64,000 nucleotides of DNA from Rhizomonospora bruguierae (GTDB lineage: Bacteria; Actinomycetota; Actinomycetes; Mycobacteriales; Micromonosporaceae): assembly GCF_018397995.1 (NCBI RefSeq), contig NZ_BBQH01000030.1, forward strand, positions 38,126-102,125. Reading direction: 5' to 3'. Position numbers and translations under genes: made by a program. Shown here in pieces: positions 45,251 to 52,005 of the stretch. Position 1 is the stretch's first letter. Each line of letters opens with the position of its first letter. A model generated the notes under the pieces. The model ran no database searches and was not told the DNA's origin. It was given only the letters and a program-made list of their open reading frames with translations.

Positions 45251-46246
45251 GTGGACGTTACCCCGGACGGTGACCCCGGCGCGCGGCCGGCGGCGGCGCC
45301 GATCGCCCTGCAGGGCCTGCGCAAGCAGTACGAGGACGGTACGGTCGCGGTCGCCGGGCTGAGCCTGGAGGTGGCCGCCGGCGAACTGATGGTGCTGATC
45401 GGCCCGTCCGGCTGCGGCAAGTCGACCGTGCTGCGGATGGTGAACCGGCTCATCGAACCGACCGCCGGCCGGATCCTGCTGGCCGGCGAGGACGTGACGA
45501 CCGCGGACCCGGTCCAGTTGCGGCGGCGGATCGGGTACGTCATCCAGCACGTCGGGCTGTTCCCGCACCAGACCATCCGGGCCAACGTGGGTACCGTGCC
45601 GAAGCTGCTCGGCTGGCCCAAGGCCCGGATCCGGCAGCGCGCCAACGAACTGCTCGACCTGGTGGGCCTGGACCCCTCCCGGTACGGCCGGCGGTACCCG
45701 CACGAACTGTCCGGCGGACAGCGGCAGCGGGTGGGGGTGGCCCGGGCGCTGGCCGCCGACCCGGTCGTGCTCCTGATGGACGAGCCGTTCTCCGCCGTCG
45801 ACCCGATCGCCCGCGCTCGCCTCCAGGAGGAGTTCCTGCGCCTACAGGCGGACGTGCGCAAGACCATCATCCTGGTGACCCACGACCTGGACGAGGCGGT
45901 GCGCCTCGGCGACCGGATCGCCGTGCTCTCCGAGGGCGCGCACCTGGAGCAGTACGCACCGCCCGGCGAGTTGCTGGGCGCCCCGGCGACGCCGTTCGTG
46001 GCCGAGTTCGTCGGCGCGGACCGCGGCATCCGCCGGCTCGCCGTGACCCCGCTGAGCCGGGACATGCTGCGGAACGAGTCCGAAGTGGACGTGACGGCGC
46101 GGCAGCCCGAGGTGCCCCTGGACGCCTCCCTGTACGACGCGCTCGCCGCGATGCTGACCGCGGACGCGGACTACGCCACCGTCACGGAGGACGGCCGGCC
46201 GATCGGCGTGGTCAGCCGGCACCGCGTGCTCAGCGCACCGCGCTAG
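45251..46246 (+). CDS. Osmoprotectant ABC transporter ATP-binding protein with CBS region
   Basis: 331 residues, GTG 45251 with GGAGGG six bases upstream, so this start is well supported. Walker A GPSGCGKST, Q-loop VIQHVGLFPH, signature LSGGQRQRVGVARAL, Walker B VVLLMDEPFSAVD and switch His in THDLDEAV are visible. The C-terminal ~70 residues (SLYDALAAMLTADADYATVTEDGRPIGVVSRHRVL) form a single CBS-like module, as in OpuA/ProV osmosensors. It is transcribed away from its own permease and binding-protein genes. Confidence 0.93.
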   Translation: MDVTPDGDPGARPAAAPIALQGLRKQYEDGTVAVAGLSLEVAAGELMVLIGPSGCGKSTVLRMVNRLIEPTAGRILLAGEDVTTADPVQLRRRIGYVIQHVGLFPHQTIRANVGTVPKLLGWPKARIRQRANELLDLVGLDPSRYGRRYPHELSGGQRQRVGVARALAADPVVLLMDEPFSAVDPIARARLQEEFLRLQADVRKTIILVTHDLDEAVRLGDRIAVLSEGAHLEQYAPPGELLGAPATPFVAEFVGADRGIRRLAVTPLSRDMLRNESEVDVTARQPEVPLDASLYDALAAMLTADADYATVTEDGRPIGVVSRHRVLSAPR

Positions 46247-46276
46247 CTGCCGGTGTCGGCGGGCACCCATGCCGCC

Positions 46277-46307
46277 GGCGCGGCCGACCAGGCGGGCCGG
46301 CCGCGCC
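46277..46307. terminator. Hairpin between convergent ABC ATPase and membrane protein genes
   Basis: Perfect 9-bp inverted repeat GGCGCGGCC (46277-46285) / GGCCGCGCC (46299-46307) with a 13-base loop, located between two convergent stop codons. Confidence 0.6.
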
Positions 46308-46324
46308 ATGCGGGGAAGGAGCCG

Positions 46325-46819
46325 TCAGGAGCGGGTGCCGCGGTGGCCGCCGAGCGCCGCCAGGCCCACGATCCAGCCGACGAACAGCCCGTACGTCGCG
46401 CCCGCGCCGGCCGACTGGAACGCGCCGAGCAGGGACGGGTTCGTGTGCACCAGGGTCGTGATCAGCGCGGCGAACCCGCCGGCGAACACGTACGACGACC
46501 AGCCGGCGAAGAACTGGGCGACCGTGCCGCGGGCCCGGGCCAACTGAGTGCCCGGCAGCAGGTAGAGGAACAGCGCGGTGAGCACGACGACCAGGATCGC
46601 CTTGAGGTCGTCCGAGAAGATGTTCCGCAGCGAGTCCGCGCTGTCGAAGCGCCAGCGGGGCCACGCCAGCAGGCGCAGGAACCAGCCGCCCGCCGTGTCG
46701 GGGTTGGTGTGGTGCGCCGCCCAGTCGAAGTACCAGGGGCTGCCGAACACCAGCACCAGGATGAGCGCCGCGAGGGTGCCGGCACCCGTCGCGGACCGGT
46801 ACCGAGAGGTGAGTGCCAT
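46325..46819 (-). CDS. Small polytopic membrane protein, unknown function
   Basis: 164 residues with about four membrane helices (TLAALILVLVFGSPWYF, LKAILVVVLTALFLYLLPG, WSSYVFAGGFAALITTLVH, TYGLFVGWIVGLAAL). An extracytoplasmic loop between the first two contains DWAAHHTNPDTAGGWFLRL. No family is recognised. It starts at ATG 46819 and stands between two hypothetical genes on the same strand. Confidence 0.7.
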   Translation of the reverse strand: MALTSRYRSATGAGTLAALILVLVFGSPWYFDWAAHHTNPDTAGGWFLRLLAWPRWRFDSADSLRNIFSDDLKAILVVVLTALFLYLLPGTQLARARGTVAQFFAGWSSYVFAGGFAALITTLVHTNPSLLGAFQSAGAGATYGLFVGWIVGLAALGGHRGTRS

Positions 46820-46875
46820 GCACCGGTAATTCCCCAGTGGACCGCCGCCGCGAAACCTTCAGCGGTCGAAGGGGG

Positions 46876-47175
46876 TCAATCCCGGCGCAGGTAGTCGATG
46901 AACGCGGCGCGCAGCAGCGGCTCCGCGTCGCCGTAGCCGCCGCGCCCGGTGAACTCCCGCCACAGGGCGACCGCGTCCTCCACGGTGCCGCCCACCCCGC
47001 CCAGGTCGCTCTCCTGCGCCTCGGCGTCGTCGGCGTGCGGCAGGTGCTCCAGCACGGACCAGAAGAACGCCACGTCGCGCCGTTCCCGGGCCCGCTCGAA
47101 CGCGCGCTCCCGCAACTGCTCGGTGGGCAGCGCGTCCAGCTCGGCCAGGCTCGGGTGGGGCGCCGGTTCGGTCAT
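46876..47175 (-). CDS. Small conserved soluble protein, unknown function
   Basis: 99 residues, ATG 47175. Predicted mostly helical and acidic: LAELDALPTEQLRERAFERARERRDVAFFWSVLEHLPHADDAEAQ, then a C-terminal GGYGDAEPLLRAAFIDYLRRD. The sequence pattern is that of a small actinobacterial conserved hypothetical. No motif hints at function. It lies 49 bases downstream of the polytopic ABC-permease-like gene on the same strand. Confidence 0.7.
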   Translation of the reverse strand: MTEPAPHPSLAELDALPTEQLRERAFERARERRDVAFFWSVLEHLPHADDAEAQESDLGGVGGTVEDAVALWREFTGRGGYGDAEPLLRAAFIDYLRRD

Positions 47176-47224
47176 GCAGCCACCCTAACCGCTGCCCGGC
47201 CGCTCCCACCCGTACCGGCGCGAA

Positions 47225-48553
47225 TCAACGACTGGCGGTCCAGCGGTCGCTCTCCCACGGGTCGGACCGGGTGGTCGTGGCGGGCTGCGCGGGCAACGGC
47301 GACGACCACGGCTCGGAGCGGGTCGCCGACCATCCGGAGCCGACGGTGTCCGACGGCCAGTCGTCCGCGTCGTCGCGGTCGCGCGGGGACGCCGGCCGGC
47401 CGAGCGCCTCCACCAGCCGGGTCACGATCAGGCCGCCGGCGAGCACCGCCGCGCCGATCGCCAGCGGCGCGATCCGCCAGCCGCGCTCGGCCTGGTACGT
47501 GATGAACAGCTGGATCGCGAACGCGGCCAGCAGCGTGCCGAAGATCCCGCCGCGCCGGCCGAAGGCGCTGGTGCCGCCGAGCATGGCGGCGCCGAGCGCC
47601 AGCACCGTGTAGTCGATGCCGGGGTTGGGCAGGATGCCGGCATCGCCGGGCGCGTTGGCGGCCAGCAGCACGCCGGCGCCCGCGGCGAACGCCATCGACA
47701 GGATCAGCGTGCCGGCCGTCACCACGCCGGCCAGGCCGCCCCGGCGCGCGGCCGGGTCGCCGACCGGGCGGAACCGGCCCACCGCGCGGCGAACCGGCTT
47801 GATCGCGCCGAGCAGCCCGCCGACCACCGCCAGCGCGGCCACCCCGCCGAACAGGGCCGGGGCGTATTCGGTCGGGTCGAAGTCGCCGTGCAGCGGCTGC
47901 CGGCCGGTGAACGTGCCGATCCAGACGATCGCCGCGGCGGCCGCCGCCAGGCTGGCCGCCCACCCGGGCACGTGGAAGCCGACCACGAGGATCGCGACCA
48001 ACACACCCAGCGCCGCCGCCACGCCCACGGCGATGGCGCCGGCGTGGAGCACGCCGTGGGCTCCGTCGCGGGCGAAGAACAGGCCGGCCGCCATCGCGAC
48101 CGGGCCGACCGCCAGGTTCGGGGCACCGGCCCGCAGGGTCAGCCCGGCGCCGACCGCGAGCAGGGTCAGCGCGGCGGCGGAGACCAGCAGCGCGTCCAGC
48201 CGGTCGCCGCGCACGGCGCCGCCGTTCCACTGGTACAGCAGGAAACCGATGGCGACGGTGGCCAGCAGCAGGACGATCTCGAGCATCACGTGCACGCCCA
48301 TCCGGTCCCGGCCGGGCTCGCCGTGCGCCGGGTCGTCGAACACGTCGTCCAGGGCCGGCGACGAGGAGCGGCGACCGGCGTTCACATCCGCCGTGTCCGG
48401 TTCCCGGGTGGTCGCCCCGGCGTAGCCGCCCGAGGCGAACGATGAGGTCGGCTGCCGGTATCCGGGGTCCTGGCCCGAGTCGTCCCGCGAGAATCCCGCC
48501 GCGTCCGGACCGTCCTGGTCCCGCCGCCGAAAGGTCGACTCCTCGTACGCCAT
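47225..48553 (-). CDS. Polytopic membrane protein resembling BPD_transp_2 (RbsC-type) ABC permeases
   Basis: 442 residues. A hydrophilic ~85-residue head and a ~70-residue Arg/Trp/Ser-rich tail flank about ten membrane helices. The core shows LTLLAVGAGLTLRAGAPNLAVGPVAMAAGLFFA and GGTSAFGRRGGIFGTLLAAFAI, characteristic of sugar-type ABC permeases. No cognate ATPase or binding-protein gene adjoins, so it may be a degenerate or repurposed permease. Starts at ATG 48553. Confidence 0.75.
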   Translation of the reverse strand: MAYEESTFRRRDQDGPDAAGFSRDDSGQDPGYRQPTSSFASGGYAGATTREPDTADVNAGRRSSSPALDDVFDDPAHGEPGRDRMGVHVMLEIVLLLATVAIGFLLYQWNGGAVRGDRLDALLVSAAALTLLAVGAGLTLRAGAPNLAVGPVAMAAGLFFARDGAHGVLHAGAIAVGVAAALGVLVAILVVGFHVPGWAASLAAAAAAIVWIGTFTGRQPLHGDFDPTEYAPALFGGVAALAVVGGLLGAIKPVRRAVGRFRPVGDPAARRGGLAGVVTAGTLILSMAFAAGAGVLLAANAPGDAGILPNPGIDYTVLALGAAMLGGTSAFGRRGGIFGTLLAAFAIQLFITYQAERGWRIAPLAIGAAVLAGGLIVTRLVEALGRPASPRDRDDADDWPSDTVGSGWSATRSEPWSSPLPAQPATTTRSDPWESDRWTASR

Positions 48554-48685
48554 GTGCGCGCCTCCTGTGGTCGTTCGGTCGCACCGTACTCGGGCTCGCT
48601 GCCATGCGACAGTCCCTCGGACGGGCTCAAGGCACAGGTGGCCACGCTTTAAGCCGCATTTAAGGTCCGTGTCGACATGGTGCCC

Positions 48686-49204
48686 TCACGGGCCGGGCTC
48701 GCCCGGCGGGGGCTCCCGGTCCTCCGGCGGTGGCGGCACCCGGCACGAACGCTCCAGCCACAGCGCCGCCGCGACCAGCGCCAGCGAGGCCACGAAGCCG
48801 GCGATCGCGGCCGGCAACTGCTGCCCACCCCAGCGCCGGGTGTCGATCAGCAGGTACGCGCCCAGCCCGCCGTAGAAGCCGGCGAACAGGGCGCCGGCGA
48901 GCGACGACGCCTTCGCCAGGACCACGTACCGGGCCACCACGAGCGGCTCCACCCGGGGCCGGCCGGGGCGGCGATCCAGCCGGGTGCGGGTGTTGTACGC
49001 GAGCAGAACCTCGAGCACCGCCAGCGCGGCGAAGACGACGATCGGCGCGGTCGGCACCGGGAAGGTCCCGTAGTTCGTGCTGATCAGCAGCCAGGCCAGC
49101 GCCGCCGCCGCGAGCCCGGCGACGACCAGGGTGGCCGGCCGGGTGGGTTCCATCCGGGGACGCTCGGGCTCCGTCCGCCGGCTCGGGTCGCTGCGCTCGC
49201 TCAT
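48686..49204 (-). CDS. DUF3180 membrane protein
   Basis: 172 residues, four membrane helices: PATLVVAGLAAAALAWLLI, APIVVFAALAVLEVLLAYNTRTRLD, ASSLAGALFAGFYGGLGAYLL, AIAGFVASLALVAAALWLE. The pattern ASSLAGALFAGFYGG is the DUF3180 hallmark. This family is encoded directly after folK across actinobacteria, as here (3-base gap). Its link to folate synthesis is by neighbourhood only. Confidence 0.85.
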   Translation of the reverse strand: MSERSDPSRRTEPERPRMEPTRPATLVVAGLAAAALAWLLISTNYGTFPVPTAPIVVFAALAVLEVLLAYNTRTRLDRRPGRPRVEPLVVARYVVLAKASSLAGALFAGFYGGLGAYLLIDTRRWGGQQLPAAIAGFVASLALVAAALWLERSCRVPPPPEDREPPPGEPGP

Positions 49205-49207
49205 CGC

Positions 49208-49729
49208 CTACGACTGTAACGGCACATCCGGCCGGGCACGGACGCCCGCGACATCGCCGGCGACCGGTTCGGCGCCCAGCAGGTCGGTCAGCCAGCCGCG
49301 CCCGGGCAGCCGCCCGTACGGCTCGATGTCGATCCACGGGCGGAGCACGAACGCGCGCAGGTGCGCCCGCGGGTGCGGCAGGGTCAGTTCCGGATCCTCG
49401 GTGAGCACCGGCTCGCCGCCGTCGTCCCACACCGAGATCACGTCCACGTCGAGGGTGCGCGGGCCGAACCGGCGCCCCGGCTCCCGCACCCGGCCCTCGG
49501 CCGCCTCCAGGGCGCGGGCCCGCTCCAGCCACTCCCGCGGGCCGGCGGCCGGGTCCGCCACGATCACCACGGCGTTCAGGTACGGGGGCTGGTCGTCGTC
49601 GCCCCACGGCGCGGTCTCGTACACGCCCGAGACCACCCGCACCGCGTCGCCCAGGCCGGCGACCGCGGCGCGCAGGTGGCCGGCCCGGTCGCCGAGGTTG
49701 CTGCCGAGCGACAGGACGGCCCGGGTCAC
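49208..49729 (-). CDS. folK: 2-amino-4-hydroxy-6-hydroxymethyldihydropteridine pyrophosphokinase
   Basis: 173 residues, GTG 49729. VLSLGSNLGDRAGHLRAAV at the start, YETAPWGDDDQPPYLNAVV (pterin loop), RFGPRTLDVDVI (Mg/ATP Asp pair) and LPHPRAHLRAFVLRPW complete the HPPK pattern. It transfers pyrophosphate to hydroxymethyl-dihydropterin. It overlaps folB by four bases in the folP-folB-folK-DUF3180 operon. Confidence 0.95.
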   Translation of the reverse strand: MTRAVLSLGSNLGDRAGHLRAAVAGLGDAVRVVSGVYETAPWGDDDQPPYLNAVVIVADPAAGPREWLERARALEAAEGRVREPGRRFGPRTLDVDVISVWDDGGEPVLTEDPELTLPHPRAHLRAFVLRPWIDIEPYGRLPGRGWLTDLLGAEPVAGDVAGVRARPDVPLQS

Positions 49730-50088
49730 CGCTGCCGCCGCATGGTGACCGCCACGTCGGCGAACTGGAGGTCGATGGGGGCCTGCGGCTTGTGTACGGT
49801 GACCGTCGCGGCCGCCACCCGGGGATCCGCCAGGCAGGCGTCCAGCAGCCGGTCCGCCAGCGTCTCGATCAGGTTGACCGGCTCGCCACCGACGATCGCG
49901 GCCAGCCGCCCGGCCAGCTCGCCGTAGTGGACGGTCTCCGCCACGTCGTCGCTGCGCGCCGCCGCCGACAGGTCCAGTTCCAACCGCACGTCCACAACGA
50001 AGTCCTGGCCCCGCTCGCGCTCGACGGCGTACACGCCGTGCCGGCCGCGCACCCGCAGCCCCGTGAGCGTGATCTGCCCGAGGTTCAT
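49726..50088 (-). CDS. folB: Dihydroneopterin aldolase
   Basis: 120 residues. QITLTGLRVRGRHGVYAVERERGQDFVVDVRL carries the catalytic and substrate residues; VHYGELAGRL, NLIETLADRLLD and VTVHKPQAPIDLQFADV follow. It forms a toroidal oligomer that cleaves dihydroneopterin. ATG 50088 overlaps the folP stop (ATGA). Confidence 0.95.
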   Translation of the reverse strand: MNLGQITLTGLRVRGRHGVYAVERERGQDFVVDVRLELDLSAAARSDDVAETVHYGELAGRLAAIVGGEPVNLIETLADRLLDACLADPRVAAATVTVHKPQAPIDLQFADVAVTMRRQR

Positions 50089-50936
50089 TCCTGTTCCTTC
50101 GCGATCATCCGCGGACTCCCGGTTGCCCGCCAGACGGCGAGCGCGTCGATCGTCCCGCGCACGTCGTGCACGCGCACCCCCCACGCGCCGGCCGCGACCG
50201 CGAGCAGCGAGGTCGCGATGGTCGCCGCCGCCCGCTCCGCCACCGGCCGGGGCCGGCCGTCGGGCGCGGCGAGCAACCGGCCCAGGTACGACTTGCGGCT
50301 GGCCGCGAACAGCACCGGGTACCCCAGCGCGACCAGCTCCGGCAGGCGCGCCGAGAGCAGCCAGTTGTGCTCGGCGGTCTTGGCGAAGCCCAGTCCCGGG
50401 TCGATGATCAACCGGTCCCCGGCGACCCCGGCGGCGAGCGCCTCCTCGACCCGGGCCAGCAGCTCCCGGCGCACCTCGGCGACCACGTCGTCGTACCTGG
50501 CCAACTGGGTCATCGCGCGCGAGTGGCCGCGCCAGTGCATCAGGACCCAGGGGCACCCGGCCTGCGCCACCACCTTGGCCATCGCGGGGTCGGCCAGTCC
50601 ACCGGAGACGTCGTTCACCACCGCCGCGCCGGCCGCCAGTGCCGCCGCCGCGACGCCGGCCCGGGTGGTGTCGATGCTGACCGACACCCCGGCCGCGACC
50701 AGCTCACGGATCACCGGCAGGACCCGCGCGATCTCGGTTTCCGCGTCTACCCGCTCGGCACCCGGACGGGTGGACTCCCCGCCCACGTCCACGAGTTGGG
50801 CGCCGTCCTGGAAAAGTCGGACCCCGTGTTCGACCGCGGCGGACAGGTCGGCGTACCGGCCGCCGTCCGAAAAGGAGTCGGGGGTGACGTTGAGGACGCC
50901 CATCACCACGGGCGGACGGAAGGGCGGCAGGACCAC
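50085..50936 (-). CDS. folP: Dihydropteroate synthase
   Basis: 283 residues, GTG 50936. TIM barrel with MGVLNVTPDSFSDGG (diphosphate loop), VDVGGESTRPGAERV, SIDTTRAGVA, VNDVSGGL, DPGLGFAKTAEHN and FAASRKSYLG. It joins p-aminobenzoate to the pterin and is the sulfonamide target. The first gene of the fol unit here: folE, which usually precedes folP in actinobacteria, is not upstream in the window, where a type IV secretion-like operon diverges instead. Confidence 0.96.
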   Translation of the reverse strand: MVLPPFRPPVVMGVLNVTPDSFSDGGRYADLSAAVEHGVRLFQDGAQLVDVGGESTRPGAERVDAETEIARVLPVIRELVAAGVSVSIDTTRAGVAAAALAAGAAVVNDVSGGLADPAMAKVVAQAGCPWVLMHWRGHSRAMTQLARYDDVVAEVRRELLARVEEALAAGVAGDRLIIDPGLGFAKTAEHNWLLSARLPELVALGYPVLFAASRKSYLGRLLAAPDGRPRPVAERAAATIATSLLAVAAGAWGVRVHDVRGTIDALAVWRATGSPRMIAKEQE

Positions 50937-51273
50937 CGGTAGAGGTTATCTATTCCCAGGTGGAGCCGGGTGACCGGGAACCGGGGTTCACGCCGGGTGG
51001 TGATCTGGATTCGAACGTGTGTACGGTAACCCGGGCGTGACTCAGGGGCCCCTCCCGTCCCGACCTTCGCAGCTTGTTCGATAGGGGTCGCCCCCGTACG
51101 CTTCTTCAAAGATGATGACGAGGGAGACAGGTTGAAAACCGGATCAAACCGCCCAGAAATCATCACCGTTCGCGATGATCTGGGGTACGCAGAGTCATAA
51201 CTCGGCGTGGATGACCACAGCCAGCAGGAGCAGTGCGTGGACCTTGCCAGCCACGCACCGGGGAGGTTGATCG
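50937..51273. other. Divergent promoter region folP / secretion-like operon
   Basis: 337 bases without a credible gene. It is less GC-rich in 51090-51210 and contains short inverted motifs such as GATGAT...ATCATC (51110-51180, repeated GATGATCTG/CAGATCATC-like words). A GGGGAGG ribosome site sits six bases before ATG 51274. It probably holds the promoters of both folP and the plus-strand operon, and it marks the left edge of the accessory region. Confidence 0.45.
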
Positions 51274-51624
51274 ATGTTCGCCACAGGGCTCGCCGTTGGT
51301 GCTGAGCTCGTCGCCGGGTTGACCAGAGCGGCGCTAGCCAGCACCGCTCGGTTCGCCGACGCGCTGGCGGCCGTCCCGCCGCTCGCCGCACCGAATCCCG
51401 GCGGCACGATCGACACCAGCGGCGCGGTCTCCTTCATCGCCAGCAAGGTCGCGCCGATCCTGCTCGCCGTCCTCGGCATCATCTTCATCGGCCGCGCGAG
51501 CAAGGGCGAGGTGTCCAAGGTGCTCACCAGCTCGGCGATCGCGATCATCGGGCTGGCCTTCATCGCCGGGGCGGCCACGCTGTTCTTCGTCGGCGAGGCC
51601 CTCGTGAACATCCTGTTCAAATAG
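51274..51624 (+). CDS. VirB2/TrbC-like pilin subunit of a type IV secretion-like system
   Basis: 116 residues. A hydrophobic N-terminal third may act as a signal sequence. Two membrane helices follow (SFIASKVAPILLAVLGIIFIGRASKG and LTSSAIAIIGLAFIAGAATLFFVGEAL) separated by a short basic/acidic cytoplasmic loop. This is the hairpin topology of VirB2-type pilins. It is first in a packed operon that continues with VirB3-, VirB4-, VirB6-, VirB8- and VirB1-like genes, and that order is the main support for the assignment. Confidence 0.7.
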   Translation: MFATGLAVGAELVAGLTRAALASTARFADALAAVPPLAAPNPGGTIDTSGAVSFIASKVAPILLAVLGIIFIGRASKGEVSKVLTSSAIAIIGLAFIAGAATLFFVGEALVNILFK

Positions 51625-51642
51625 GTCGCTCGGGGGCATCGG

Positions 51643-52005
51643 ATGCGGCTGCGCACAGACGACGACATCTACCGGGCGCGCCTGGTCTACCTAGGCCCGC
51701 CCGGGTACACGCTGCCGATCCACCTGCCCTACGCCCAGTACGGGCTGTTCATCGTGCTCGTGCCGCTGTTCATGTTCATCCACTGGCTCTTCACCTTCAG
51801 GGTGGAGCTGTTCCCCGCCTGGGAGATCTCGCTGGCGATGGTCGCCACGTCGTACATCTTCCGGCACGTCGATCCGGACCGGCCGGCCCGCATGGTGATC
51901 CGGACCGCACTCACCGACTGGCGCCGCACCCGCGAGCCCGCCGAGGAACAGCGTGACCCCCGCCTGGTCGCCTCCCGGGTCCGGGTCCGGGAGGAGTTGC
52001 TGTGA
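51643..52005 (+). CDS. VirB3/PrgI-like membrane protein
   Basis: 120 residues. It opens with a hydrophilic stretch (DDIYRARLVYLGPPGYTLPIHL). Two adjacent membrane segments follow (YGLFIVLVPLFMFIHWLFTF and PAWEISLAMVATSYIFRHVD), then a charged C-terminal helix. Size, topology and position immediately before a VirB4-like ATPase match VirB3/PrgI proteins. Its TGA overlaps the GTG of the ATPase gene (GTGA), so the two are coupled. Confidence 0.68.
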   Translation: MRLRTDDDIYRARLVYLGPPGYTLPIHLPYAQYGLFIVLVPLFMFIHWLFTFRVELFPAWEISLAMVATSYIFRHVDPDRPARMVIRTALTDWRRTREPAEEQRDPRLVASRVRVREELL

